Below, one piece after another: positions 31,801 through 46,800 of a stretch of 64,000 nt of DNA (the first letter of the stretch is position 1; each line of letters starts with the position of its first letter). Location of the stretch: positions 62,001 through 126,000 of the forward strand of contig CAMOOO010000004.1 of the NCBI GenBank assembly GCA_946621465.1, read 5' to 3'. The translations under genes and the position numbers were made by a program. The notes under the pieces are model-generated. The model worked only from the letters and a program-made list of their open reading frames with translations. It was not told where the DNA came from and made no database searches. Source of the DNA: an uncultured Clostridia bacterium. Its GTDB lineage: Bacteria > Bacillota > Clostridia > Christensenellales > DTU072.

Positions 31801-34800
31801 CTGGATCTACGTTGCCGTTCTCAACAGAAACGTCGTTACGCTCAAACAAGGGGGCGATAACACCGTCAACGATGCGACGGCGTTTGTCAACAACGAAAAA
31901 GTCTCCGAAGATAGCATGGGACTGGAAATAAAGTCGGGTAGCGACCAGTATACCGTGGTCAATCAGAAAAACGTCCCCGTCGTGGGCGAGATCAGCGTTG
32001 ACCCCTACACGCACGCAATGAAGAGCCTGTTCGAGGAAGGATACGACCTCATCATAAACGGCATCAGCGAGCAACAAATGAAGATCGTTTTCTTCGGCTT
32101 CTACGGAACGGAAATCGAGGAAGACGAAACGACGAAAGTCGATATCGAATACAATAAGTATTACAACAAAGAAGGGTATAACTACATTTACCTTCTGGAC
32201 AGAGTATCCGGCTGGACGTTTGATTACAGTCTGATAACCTGGCAGGGCGGACTCTTCTATGCGACGGCGACCTTCGGCGATGAGAACGGCTACGCCATTC
32301 CCATTGCTCTACGTATCAACGTCAAGAGAAAGGAAGTCGCCGAGGTCTGTATCGACGATGAGTCCAACAGTAGGTACACCATAGATTATCTGATAGAATC
32401 GACCTATTCCATTCCGATGAACAGTTCGGACGGGCATACGGTCCTGGTTAAATTCACCGACGGTACCACTCGTACGCTTGTCGCCGATAAACCGGGTACG
32501 GTGAGCAATGCCGAGTACTTCTCCCAGTATTTGCAGGACTCCCTCAAATGGGCGGGTACGGAGACCCTTAAATCAAGAATCACCGTCCAGGGTACCTCTT
32601 CGCTTTTCGGCAACGGTCAGAACGCGACTTCGGTTACTTCCGCGCCCTTCGGTAGCGCGCTGGGTGTGGGACTTCAAACCATCAGCCTGAACGTTTTACA
32701 ACCCAGTAGATATCTGTCCAGCGACGAAGAAACCAGCCGGTTTATCGTAAAACAGTACACTATCGGAGAAGACAATAAAGAAACGCCTAACAAAGGTCAG
32801 GTCAGGATCAGCAATGCAAAGTTCTACCTTACCGACAGTAGCTACGCGCCTTTCGAGATCAACCCGTACGACTTTGCAAGAGCGTTGCCTACCACCGTGT
32901 GGTTGTACGTCAACGTGGACAGCAATAACAAAGAGTGGAAGAACTACAAAATTAACTGGCAAACGACGGACAAAGAGGGCAACGAACTGCATCTTATTGC
33001 AAAAAGAAGCGACGGACGCTTCGGTCTTGCCTACCCGTCCACAGAACAGCGCGACCTTGCCGTGTACGGATGTATCGGCGACGGAAACGGCTACATTTGG
33101 GTCACCATGATTGTCCGCAACCTGTATAGCGATCTGAGGGATATTAAGTTCTATTCCTACACCTACGACCGTGCGGAAGTCAGCGCAGGATCGCAGGTAC
33201 CGGAAGAAGAGTCCTATTACGAATACTTCGTCGACGGCTACGCGCCTACCGAAGACGCTACGGTGCAAGAAAACAAAATCTACTATGAAAGGGTGGATTC
33301 CTACGTCCGCCAGACCGTCCAGAACAACGAGACCATCGTCGGCAGTTACTACGAGGAGGTCGGAAAGGACAAGAACGGCGATCCCATTTATTCCGAAACG
33401 ACGGACGCGCGGTTCTTGAGTACCAAGACCTATTATAAACGGGTGTTCAGCTATTCGGCGGTAACGACGCTCATTGTCGGCGGCACGATAGAAAGACACT
33501 TATACGAGCATATCATAAAAGGCTACGGCTTGACGGAAGACGACAACTTCTCGTCGGAGAAAGAGTACTATCTATTGACCGAACACATGATTGCGCCCGA
33601 TAGCGACTACATTTATATCGACCCCTATGACGATTACATCGCGGAGATCCCGGTGCGTTTCGAGGCGGTACTCGGTAGCGGCGCGAGGGTGACGAGCGAG
33701 GATATCGGTGAAGACGACGAACAGATCGGTTTGACCTGGTTTGTCATAAACGAGGACGAGGAGGAAGAGTTCCCCCTTATCCGCTCGGGTAAATTCCTCG
33801 CCCACACCGAAAAGTACGATAAGTATTACGACGAGAACGGCAGGTATATCTTTAAGTACAATATGGAAACTGCCGGACTGAGATGCTATATTATCGGTAG
33901 CGGAAACATCTCCAACGAAGCGACGGTGGCGGTCGTCATTCGTCGGCGCGAACTGTACTACACCGTGAACCAGGCGGCGCAGAGCGTATATTATATAGAT
34001 ATATACAACAACGACAACGATATCTACGACAACGACCACAGCAGCGTACAGGAAAGCGAAGGCATTTACGCCGGAAAGGCCGAGGGCGGATACCTGGACG
34101 TCGATCGGTATGAGAAGAACAGCGAAGCGCTGCTCGTCCGTTTGGAAGAGATAAGAGAACAACAACAAGCCGGCAAGGTCGTTTACGTAGGGGTGAGATT
34201 CAGTTCCTCGAACAACCTATACAGCCTCCCCGTCGTATGGGATTTGGGCAGCATAGCAAGAGCTATCTCCGTATTGGAAGGGGATACCATGACCAATGAG
34301 GAAAGATCTAAGGGCGGTATTTTCCTCGAAGGCGATATTTGCGCCGGCACCGTCAATAAACAGAGGCTATACGTACCCATTTCCGTACGCTCGGCAAACC
34401 TTTCGTCCATCAAGCTCAACTACGCGGCGACATCCACGTCGCAGGGCGTCTACTCCATCGTCAACGACAACGGAAAGAATAACAGACTGGAACTGGGCGA
34501 GATGACGACGGCGGCAAGTACCATGTCCTTCCAGGCAGCGTACAGAAATTATACCAACAACGTAAAGGCCTATTCCACGGACACCTACGGCAGGATCATT
34601 TATTTCGATTTGGCAAAGGCCTATGCCCTGGCGGATAAGGACGGTTACTTCTGCACCCCGTACGAGTACCTTTGCTATCTGTTCAGCGGATTGACCCTCT
34701 ATTTCGAGGGCGGCGGAGAATCCAACGTCACCGCCGGCGGACAATTGCGCGTCATGGCGACCGACTACGTGGATATGACGAAAGAAGACGTCGAGGCGCG

Positions 34801-37800
34801 CCTCATCGAGTTCTTTAACCGCTCCGTTCTGGGACTGGAAGAAGGAACCAGAGTGGAAGAATTCGGCAAAAAGGTCAGTTACAGCTTTATAGAACTATAT
34901 AAGTTCTCCGAAGGCTCCGCCGTCGCCAGAACGCTTATTATCATTCGTGCCGAAGTCTCGAAGAGCGACGACAGAAACACCTCGATCATGATCGAGCCTT
35001 TTGAAAGAGACCTTACCATGCGCTACGGCGTATACGGATATCAGTTGCCCAAATATATCACGTTGGGTTACACAAACGAAAGTAATGAACACTACACCGT
35101 GCGGTATAAGACGAACAGCTGGACGCCGGACGGAAACTATACCGACACCATCAGGGCGTTGGGTAGCTCTGCGATAGAGACCATACCGGAGACTCGTATC
35201 GACGTCATCAACGGCGCCGCCTATAAATTCGTCTACACCTTGCCCTGTTCGCTGGAGCCGTACAGTCTGGAAATCAAGATACCGCGAAAGGACATGGCGG
35301 TCAGTCTTACCAATTCCACTTCTTACAGTAGCGAAGACCCCTGGATGTCCTATTCTGCCGAACAGGATATCTACGTCATCGAAAACGGCGTACTTCTGAT
35401 TGAGAACCCCTTCCTGTTCTTCTATTACGACTACAATCAAAGCAGGTATACCTTCGATAAATCCAGGATACCCACGACCATTTACGCCAACATCACGACG
35501 GAGTCGCAAAAGGCTGCCGGCGCGACCCACGTTTACGAGAGAAGTACGATTAACAGCTACGAGGTCAATTGGAAATTCGTCGAGAACGAGGCGATCAACG
35601 AGACCATTTTCTCGACGGGCGGATATTTCTTGCTGGCCACCTGCACTTTTGATAGCTACGTTTTATTAGACACCGACAACAACAACCTGCGTATAACGGG
35701 CAGGCTGGAACTGTACGCCAAAGTGGCGCAATTGGAGTACTACGGTATTAAAGAGGATAAAGACAAGGGCATCGGCAACGTGACGTATAACGATGCGAGC
35801 GAAGGCAGACTTTTAAAGAACACCATCGTGATCGACCCCTACGCCAGCGACTCCACCGGTAAATTCACTCTGCCTACCACGATGACCTTCATCTTTAATA
35901 GCGTATTTGCCGGAGAAACGGGCGGGTCCGTTGTGGAATACACCATCTCCAATCTCAGATACCCCTACGCCGACCTGAACGTTTATCGTGAATGTACGTT
36001 TATTAACTACAACGAAAGCGGACACACGATGGGTAACACGAGCGAAATGTCCCCCCTTAACGCCAACCTTAATACCATCCGACTAAAAGTCAGGATCAGT
36101 TTCGACGACGAAAACAACTTACGTGACGACGTAACAATAAACGTCAATATCATGTCCCGAATTATAGAAGAGTCGCGGATTTATAATAACGTTTATAACG
36201 ACGGAATAGCTTCCGGCATAGCTATTTCTATGGATACCGAAACTACCACCTATAACTTCTCGGCGGCGAACGTCACGGTAGGGAACGTCGTTCCGGCGAA
36301 CACCTATTACGTTTATAACAACAGAAGATTCGAGCTGACAACCGATTCCAGATTCGTCGCGCAAAAGACCTATTATATCCGCTACGCCGATACCACCTCT
36401 TCCGGCTCGCTCTACAAAGAAGTGGGCTATTACGAAGAGGGAGCTTCCGGCGCAGACGGGCGTTATACGGCGACCAAGGCTATCACGCCGGAGGGCGAGG
36501 CCGTTTCGACGACCTATTACCGCGCGTACACCGTTCTGTATAAACCGGAGTCCGAACTTGCCGAGGGCGGACGTATTTATTACGAACTGAACTCGACCCT
36601 CTCCGGCTCTCCCGGTCCCGAAGCTCGGTACTATACCTTCGACTACCGCAAGGGCTACTACGTAGGGACGGAAACCGGCGCATACTACATCACGCAGACC
36701 TATCCTGTCGCAGGTACGCCTATCGGCAATCGGGTCTATTGCGAAAAGACCGTCTTCTTCCCGGAGATGGCGACGGTAGCGACCTTTGTTCCGACGCTGG
36801 ATACCGTAGCTAAGGCAGGGAAAGAGTACTACTCTATCTCCGACCCGGTATCTTTCAGCGATAAACTGCTGATCCCGACCAATGCAGAGTACTATTTCTT
36901 GCAAGACGAACACTACGTGCTTGCGACCGGCTATTTCGACGGTAACCGCAGCTACTATTCCTTTACGAAAGTTAATTTGTCCGTCGGCGGAGAAGAAACG
37001 CTACCGACCATATCGGGCAGAGGATACTATGAACGCAGTGTCGATTATACGGAGTTTGAGGAGAGCGTCAGTTACTACGTTCCCGTCGCGGTAAATAACG
37101 CTACGGGCATCTCCAACTTCTATGCTCGTACGACCGATAAAGACACACGTCTCGATATCTACCAGACGACGGCGTACAGTTCCAACCTGAAGCTCTACAC
37201 CATGCATCAGGTCGTCGTACAGACCGGGTACAGATTGGCGGAAAAATACTATATCAAACACGCCGGACGGTACGAACAAACGACCGATACCGTCTTTAAT
37301 AAATCGCAGGTCTATTACATCTTCCGCGAGTCGAACGACGGAAATTATCGCTACTTCAGCGGATATGAAAGCGTCTCCTATTACGCCGACGCCAACACCT
37401 ATGAAGAGGACGGAGAAAAGGAAGGGACTATATCCATTTATTATATAGACCCGTATAACACGTCCACCTTCCGCCTGCCGACAGAGGTATCTCTCCGGTT
37501 CAGAGGGGATACGGAGTTCGGTTTCTATACCGTTCGCGGTTGGGAAGAACCGGTCATCAGAAACAACCAGATCGTTTGGTCGGAATTCGACAGATACGAC
37601 AACACCAATTCGTCGGACGGCTGGAATAAGCGGTTCTACGAGATCGTGTCGGATAACCGCGTCTACGGCTACTTCATGCCGCAGGAGAGCGACTACGCAG
37701 GCGCGACCTATCTCGTCCGCGGCTACATCTCGGTAGGCGACTCCAAACAGCCCTTCGACGTCCTTATCGTCGTACTCAATCGTTCCCTCCGTATCAGCGA

Positions 37801-40800
37801 AGAACTGCAACAACAGTACAGTCTGACCTACGACTACGACGATCCCGTGGCGGCTCTCCTTAGCGACATTCCGATCGCCATGGGCGAGGATATGTTCGTC
37901 CTTTACGACGGCTTCTACGTCGACTTTGTAAAAGACGGCATTCATTACGTCGTGAGCGAAGAAAACACCTATGGCTACAATAACGGCAATACCCCCGTCG
38001 TCCCGACCATTCTGTGGAAAGAGGAGTGGGAGTATAACGGAATTACGTATGACTTCAATAGCGTTTCTTTGACCGGCTACGACGGCCCGATCCAGGGGAC
38101 GGTCTACGCGAGCGATTATAATTTAGCCAACCTTTACGACCATTATTATCAGATCATTTCCGAGCAGTACAACGTGCTTATTAAGTCTTGGATGTGGGAT
38201 CTGATTTCTTCTTCCAACTATTCCGGAAAGGCAAGGAACGCAATTGACCAAGCCAAAACGGAAATGGAGAACGATATCATCCTGTATGCCTACGACATGT
38301 TGTGCAACGACTATCTGGCAAGCTCGACCGCGGAATCGGACGATCAACAATCGCTCAACCAGAGCAACCTGATCAATCAGCAGTACTACACCTATATTAC
38401 CCAAAGCTACTATAACGAGCTGCTGCTGGAACTGAGAGGCACCTCGGCAGGGATAGCCTATACGGCGGATGGAAACCGCAGAGAGATACTCCTTTATATG
38501 TATCAGAAGATGAAAGCGTCCTACGACGAATGGGCGGCGGCAAACGCCGGCAACCTCGACGCGCCCAAAACGGGAAGAGTCAGCATCTACGTCGATTGGA
38601 AACGCAACATCGACGCCTTCCGCGATAACAAGTACCTGCCTTCCACTCCCGGCGACGATATTCAGGTCATGGCTGACGGACTGAACGCTTATCAAAAGCT
38701 GAAAGCCAGCTACTACGACCTCATCACTTCCGCCGACAGCAATAACTTCTCCAACGCCGAACAGCAATTCAATAAGTCCTATTGGGATAAATATATGCGT
38801 AACGTCGTTGATTGCATATACAGGGACGTTTGGGACAGCATCTATGCCATCGGCAGTATTGTGGAACGGACCAAGATGGAGTCCATACTCAACGAAGTGA
38901 CGAACATAAATACCGCCACTAAATCGCAGTGCATGCGTAGACTGATTACAGAGTATCAGTCGGTGGACGGCATAGGAGGAGAACAGGCGGAAGGCTACAT
39001 CTCTATACCCGTTCTTCAGTACCACAGTCTGAAAGAATACGTAAAGGTGTCCATGGGTTCCGCGCCGTCCAACTGGAGTACGACGTTCGGCAATTACTAC
39101 GTTCTACGGGACGGCGAGTACGTCTCGAACGATAACAACGTATGGGATGCCAACACCGATTATTATCAATTCAGAGACGTCAACGTCGTCTACTTCAGTC
39201 CCTTCGACTTCAATTCCGTCAGCGACTCCTTCTTAGTGGAGTTCTACCTCGATTACAGCGACATCTACACTAAAAGAATTGAACAGGCGGAAGAGGATAC
39301 CACCGCACAATACCGCGAGAACTATTCCGCCGCTTCGTTAAAGGAATTGGAAAACGTGCTTGTTGAAAAGGGCATCGACTCCATTTCTCCGGTGGAAATA
39401 AATAACGCGATAGAGACCATAGTATTGGAGTTCAACCTCATCTCCACCAGCAGCGAAGCGTCCTCGTTCACCTATCAGAACTACATGGACGCGCTAAGGA
39501 CGCTCTATAAAGCCATCGACGGCTCCTCTCCGGCTACCGATCCCACGGCGCTTTGGACGAGAAAGGATTTCTATAATTATCTGGACGAGAACGCCTCCGC
39601 GTTGGCGGCTTCTACCATAGCCTATAATAACTACTATATCATCCATTCTCAATTGTGGACGCAGCTCCGCGCCTATTACGAAAGGGAGGCGCTGAAGTCC
39701 TTCAATCACGAGAACGCGACCAATAACGGGACGGTGTACACCGATATCGGCTGGAAGAATTTACGGGATACCTATCTCGAATATCAAAAGACCCCCGATC
39801 CCGTCTACAAAGCGTATTATGTTTCCGTAGTGGAAAAAATGGACGAAGTGAAAGGGGCGTACACCCTCTTTGTCAACAACAATCCGTCCACGACGGTGAC
39901 GATGGTAGACTACTATCCCGAATTAGTAGAGTTTATCGTGGAGAATTATCCGGAGATCGTCAACATGAACGAACTCTATAACGATGAAGAAACCATCATC
40001 GACGCTTACGGCGAAATTTGCGACGACTTTATCCATTCCGGAGAGACCTATAACTTTATTGCTTCCGTAGAGAGTGCGTACAGCCTCGCCGACAGCAACA
40101 GCGGCAGCGCCATGATCTTCTACGACATGTACAATACCCTCAACGATAAAAGAGTCCTCGATGTATTCAAGATGTGGATCGAAAAGTACAACGACGTGGA
40201 AAACGGCGATTGCAAATCCCAATACAGCAGTGTAGAGGGCGCCGCCCAAGGCGACCAGACAAAGGCACTGTATATCGGCCTTGTCAGCAACTCTTACCCC
40301 GCGTTGACGCCGGTACTTAATTTCATGTATGAATTCCTGACCTTGTACTGGGCGAACGATTGGACGACCCCCTTCGACGGACTGTGCGATATAGCCGGCA
40401 GCTTCAATTTCTCGCGTGCGGACATGGAAAAGGGCGCGCAGTGGATAACGACGACGGAAGAATTCAGTCGCTACCGCGACACCTTAGTTAGCACCTTTGA
40501 CGCTCTGGAAATCGTTCTTTCCGCCGAAACGTTGAACGACCTTGCGCACCATCTCTTCTATAGCTACTTCTATCAATCCACGATGGAAGAGGGCGCCAAT
40601 AAAGCGAGAATAGACCGGGCGGCGTTGAACGCGACCAAGAAGATCAAATCCATGGCGGTCCAAAACCTCATTAACGCGAACAAAGAGCTTAAGGAATCGG
40701 GCAGCACAGATCAAATCACTCGCGCAACCACCGTTCTGCAACTCTTCGAGGACTTCTTCAACAATCCGAAGTCCAAAGGCTACACAGGCGACATCGGCAA

Positions 40801-43800
40801 GTGCTGTCTTGCATCCCGCGCGATGATCCTACTGATGGACCAAAAAGAAAGCGCGTCTGCCGGTATCTACCTGACCGATTACGAAGAGCGTAGCGAGGCG
40901 TATGCCGAGGAGCGGATTTATGAGAACGCATACGAGACCTTAGAGAGACTTTACAGCGCGCAGGGTACCGTCTTTAATACCTTCTATAAAGTCTTCTTGA
41001 AAAACAGCTATGCCGACACTTCCAGAGCCTATGCGATGATCGAATCCGGCGGCAAATACTATCCCCCCGATTTCTCAGCGGACGGCATCGGTCAGATGGA
41101 CGGCGTAGAAGTGTTCAACGTTACCAAATACTTCGAGAGCGTGGCAGAAGAACTCTTTAATAAATACGAGGGTGCAAACGTCTTTGTTACCGTTGTAGAC
41201 GGCAATATGGCGGAGAAAGAGTATAGCGCCGAACTCGGAACGGAGATCACGGAAAAATACCTGAAGATCAGCAGTATTCGTTCCATACTGTATTACTACA
41301 ACAACGTGGCTACCGAACTGCAAAAGAGAATCGTGGAAGAAGTGGTACACCGTTATTACGACATCAGCGAATTCACCGAAGAGGATTATTTACGTTCTAT
41401 GCTATCCGAGGACAAAGTGACCCTGTCCACCAAAGGTAAGGACTGCTTCCTCGCCCTGTTGGGAAGACACGACCTCGGAACGGGATTCCGCGATCAACTG
41501 TACGATAGCTACTATGCCTTCTATCTGGAACAGGGATACGACATTCTTATGTTCGCGGTAGAAGATTTCAGAGTGTCGACGAGTAACAGTTCTTATAGTT
41601 CGATAAAGACGATCTTAACGGAGCGTTGGCAAAAAATTTGGGGCTGGACGCAACCGTCCGACTACAACTCGTACATTTCCGACATGACGGAGAGGGCGTA
41701 CCGCGACAGCGTGAAGAACGACATTCTCAACATTGACATCACAAGCGACGGCAACAGGTCCGCCGGTATTAAGATCGTCATGGACGAGATAAAGCAGAGC
41801 ATAAAAGATTCCTTTATCCGCGTGGCGTACGGTATCTACTATACCGAAGAATATTACAAAGAGGAACTGGATTCCATTCTGGACTTCATCGTTCATCCTG
41901 GCGTCGACGCCGCCTATGTCAACGCCGTCCAGGGCAGCGGCACTTTCCCGTCGGACAGCAACGAGACATACTATTCCTTTAGTGAGGCGGTGGTCGATAC
42001 CGGAGCGGAAATACCCAAAAAGGAAGTCTACTATAACCGCTTTACCATCAACGAAAAGATCATCTATCTGCGGACGACGGATACGAAATTTATTGTAGGT
42101 CAAACCTATTATATGAAAACGCTCCGCTCCACGGTCAGCTCCACTATTTCCGCTTCCAGCGGTCTGTACGTCGAGATCGTGTACTACCAGAACGAGTCGA
42201 GATATAACCGCGTTGAGCAGATCCTCAAAATCACCGGCACGAACGCTACCAATCGTAATTACCCTGTCATCACCAGGTATTACAGAGACGTGTTCGAGCA
42301 GATGGAAGACAACATCGTAAACGAAAAACTGTCCGTATATTACGATGCGGTGGATATGGGTATCGAAAAATCCATTTATGAGGACCTATACGACTCCCTT
42401 ACATTACTTACTCTCTCTGCGGATAAGTTCGCGCAGGTGTTCTACTTCTATCTGACCGGCACCAGGACCACTTCCGACGCGCTCCTGTACGAGTACGTCT
42501 ACTCGGACGATGCGATCATAGGAATGAAGCAGTCGTTAGAGGACAACTGGTGGGCAACGCAAAGTTTCAGCGCGAAGGTAGGAGAATACTTCGGCATAGA
42601 AGACTTCGTCCTTTCCGATCTGGAAAAGGAACTCTTCGGCGCGGTGTTCATGCAATTGATCTACAAGTACAACGCCGATGCGTCGATAGCAAGAGCGGCA
42701 GTGCCGCAGACCGTTTACAGACTTTTGCAACGGATAGCAAACTATCGTGACGCAAAAGAGGACTATAAGGACAAAGAGCCGATCAGCAGGGCGTATTTGT
42801 TGAAACAAAACATTTTAAGCAACGATTACAGCGTCGTCACTATCGACTATAAGTATTACTATATTGATATACTTTTGCACGACGAATACTTTATGGCAGG
42901 ACTGACGTACGAAGAAGAGGACGGCTCGACTACCGTTATCAACTCCGTATCCTTCATGCAGTCCACCTTCCTGACTGAATTCGACAGGATACTTGCGGAA
43001 AAAGCGATATACTTCAGTAAAGTCTCCGGGACGTACAGCGATAGCATTACTTACGCTTCGCTCAGCCACGACCAGCTTCTTAATTACATCAAAGTCGCTT
43101 TGATTGAAAAAGGCTACGTCACGACGGACGAGACGCTGACGGACGTCACTTTCAAACGGTATTTGCAGAACGTTCTGATGGTCATGAGTCATACTTCCGT
43201 CTATGGCGGAATGGACCTCGGATGCGACAATCCGCTGAAAGATTACTTTGATAAAATCTATATAGAGATCACCGGCGCGGTCAAAGGCTCCGACACCATC
43301 GGCGGAGAGGGCGACTCCAGTAAGCTGGGCAGATTGAGCCTGGGGTATTACGTTAAAGCCGCTGGGTCGAGCGTGGACTACGAGTACGTACTGTACGATC
43401 TTTTAGAAGCAAGGAACGTCACCGTGACCTTCTATTCGGAAGACCACCTGACGAGCGAGAGCGAGGAAGATCAATTAAGGCACGTAATCTACTTTAACGC
43501 CGGCAGAGGAACGTCGTGGCTGGAATTCGATCCGCAACAATCGGGCGGTACGGCTAGCCCCAGCCTGAGCGCAACAGTTTACTTTGCCAACTCCCGTAAA
43601 ACGTATCAGACGATCACCTTCCGTGATACGGCGACCCGTGACGATTATAAGGATAAATACGTCAACGACTATACCCCCTACACCGTTCTTGTGGACGCCA
43701 ATTTGCCGGTCAACCAAAGCACCAATATAAGGGACACCAAGGTTGAATACAGCAGCTGCTACAAGGCAGAGAGCGTTTCCTTATTGCAAAAAGACATCAC

Positions 43801-46800
43801 GGAGATCCACGTTTCGTTTGGCGACAGCAGGAGCAATCTTGATACCATTATCATTGACGTTCTCGATCCCGCGATGCCTTCCAAAGTACACGTGTTCGGA
43901 TACGTCAACGGCAAGTATACAGACGACCTCGGCTACATCCCCATTTCCGGAATATTGCAATCCGGAGAACAGGAAGCAGAGAAATCGGGGACCTTCTTCT
44001 CGGAGCAGTTCAGCGAATTGCCCTTTAATGCCGACGGAAGCAGTACCGACGAGCAGTACAGTAGAGAAGTGGCCATCACTTCCGAATCACCCTACTACAT
44101 CTCCATCGAGCCGAGCAGCGGACGGGACCGTACCAAAGTGAAATTGATGGTCAGATATCTGAACCGCAGCATCGACAGAATATACGTTTCGGAGGATATT
44201 TACAGCGAAACGAAGATGGCGGTAGAGGTGGATGACGTCAGATATTACGATAAAGAATTCTTCGATCTGTACGACGATACCCGCGACATTAACGTGTTGT
44301 ACATTCAACCGGCGGTGGACGATTACATCATCGAAGTGACGAAAGGAAAAGAATATAAATACAATCTCCCGAGCGAAGTGTACGTAGTGTACGGCAACGG
44401 AGAAGGGGAATTCTACACCAACGTCAAGTGGGACGAATCGGTAATAACCTACTCGCTGAGCGGAACGGGAGACGCCGTCTTGACGACCAAGATGCTCTCC
44501 TACCGTCTGCAAAAAGAGGACGGGACCTACTTTGACGCGGAGTTTAATTACACCGCGAATACCATTCATCTGGTGCATAAATCGGCTTCGGATGAAGAAT
44601 TGGAGAGCTACCTGTTCGGGATCGACGGTACCATTGATTGGAAGACGAAAATAAGGATCGCCAACCAAGAAGTCCGTTCCATTCGTTCGGGCGACGGCAA
44701 TACAGTGCTGGGAGAAATTTCCGAAAAGGATGGCGTCATCGACTGCACCTCCACCAGAATAAATCAATTCTATCCGGAGTTCCCGCTGCATATCCGTCTG
44801 ATGTTCAACGGCGGTACCTATGCCGAACTGAATCTGAAGAATTCCGATTGGGTGATAGAGGATGAGCCCTTGTTTGAGGATATCATTAAGCGTAATTCGG
44901 CTACGTCGGAATTTGTTGCCATTATCAACTACTGGGGCAATCCCATTCGCGTTAGGTTTAATACCTACGACAACGTCGATATCACGTCGCTCACCCAGTC
45001 GGAAAACGATTACCTCGACGGCGGCACGATCTACCTTATTTATAACCCCGAGAACAATCCGGAGATGACGGCGCAACGCCAGCTTGAGAAGTTCTACTCC
45101 AAAGTCTACTTTAACTTCGGCTCGGAAGAGAACCCCAATTGGATGTTGTTGCCCCTTACGTTGTCCTATAAGACGGTCGGTAACGACAGCAACGCAGGTA
45201 ACGACGATATCAGCACTTCGAACGCTTCCTCTCTGAATACGAGATATACTATTCGCGGATATCTGGGTGTTTCCGATACGGACATCATCAGTGAGAATAT
45301 CCAGTTCGACGTGTACGTCGTCGATATCAAACTGTTTGCGCTTTTGTACGGCGACCTGAACGAAAGTATCATCTACGATTATTTCAGCTACGCGCACGAC
45401 CAGAGCAACTCAATAAGTACTTCGGTCATCGACGCCCCGGCAAGACTGGGCGACTACTTCGTTGACAGTGCAGACACCGGATTACTCTTCGTGATACAAT
45501 CGGATGAAATAAGGTACGACTTTATGAACGGGATCGCTTATATCCCCTTGCAGTACGATATGTCCAACGACGCGGACAGCCGCCTTGCCCTCAACATCGA
45601 GGGGGATGCGCAGTTCAGAGTGGAATTGCAGTTCTCTCTGTATTCCTATCTCAATACCGCTTTGGATCAGTACACCGGCAACAACACGGAGAACGTATTC
45701 TTCGATAAACGGGACTACAACAATCCGTCCTGGTCCTGGGCGACCGACCTCGGGAACGAGGACGCCATTTACTGGAAACTGGGCGAAGTGATGAAGGCTT
45801 CCGATCTGCCGACCGGAACGACGATCAACACCGGAGAATCCTTCCGCTTCTATTGGGATCTGTCCGATATCAACGTCAACCTTGCTACGGACGACGCCGA
45901 AGTCGGATACACCGCGCGTGCTTACTACTATGCGGCGAACGGACGCTGGTTCCACAAAGAACTGACCGTTTATATCAAGAAAGAGGATAAGACGAGAGAA
46001 ATAATCATCAACGTCACCGGTAACTCTTCCACTACCTACATCGGTAGCAAGACCTACGACGCGCAGCACTATCAACTGAATTTCAACGCGAGCGGCATCG
46101 CCTTTATCCGTGAGGACGGCAGCCGTCAGGAGATTTCTACCGAAAACTTCACGATAGAGTACCGTAACGCAAATGCGGACGAAAACAGCTGGAGCGCAAC
46201 GCAGTATCCAAGAGATGCCGGCACCTACTATATCCGCATCATGCTCAGCGACTATAACTACTACCTCAGACACGAGGACGAAAACGACGTTTTGCAGGAT
46301 TATATAACCTTTATCTACGTTATCAATCCGTACACCATCGATATCGACAGACTGCTGTTCTTAGATCAAGCCGTCGACTCCAACACGAACAATATCGGGA
46401 CGTATATCGAAACGATTTATAGCGGAGAACAACAGAGCGTCGTCTACGTCGAGTGGTTCGAGTCGGCGGCGGAAAGAGAGGCTATGTACAACGTTGCCGT
46501 CGCAGAAACGGCTACCGTGACCGAAGCGCAGGCGTACGTCTACGACAGGATCATGGAGAGAGTCAGCCAAAAAGCCAAACAGTACCTACAATATCTGCTC
46601 GACTACGCTTTGACCAAAGTGGAAGGCGAGAACGAAGCCAAAGCCTACGTCTACTATAATTATCTGACCGAATCGATCCTGCCGCACTTCATCGTTGACG
46701 GATGGTTCCAGGGCAACGAAAAGGATACGCTGGTAGACGACTATATGATGGGCCGCGGTCCGGGCGAACACGCCAACATTAAATACAGCGAGACCGAGGC

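Larger units (their letters stand above)
32390..37570 (+). repeat. Big_4-like Ig domains of giant 2
   Basis: Repeated pattern IDPY...LPT-x-(V/I)-x-(L/V)-x-(F/Y)...V-x-W: INPYDFARALPTTVWLYVNV with YKINW (~32860), IDPYDDYIAEIPVRFEAVLG with GLTWF (~33615), YQLPKYITLGYTNE (~35040), SRIPTTIYANI with YEVNW (~35460), IDPYASDSTGKFTLPTTMTF (~35830), IDPYNTSTFRLPTEVSLRFR with RGW (~37445). Further copies lie at ~44330 (YNLPSEVYVVYGNGEGEFY, NVKW) and ~44765. The match to bacterial Ig-like group 4 domains is by motif, not by search. Confidence 0.6.
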
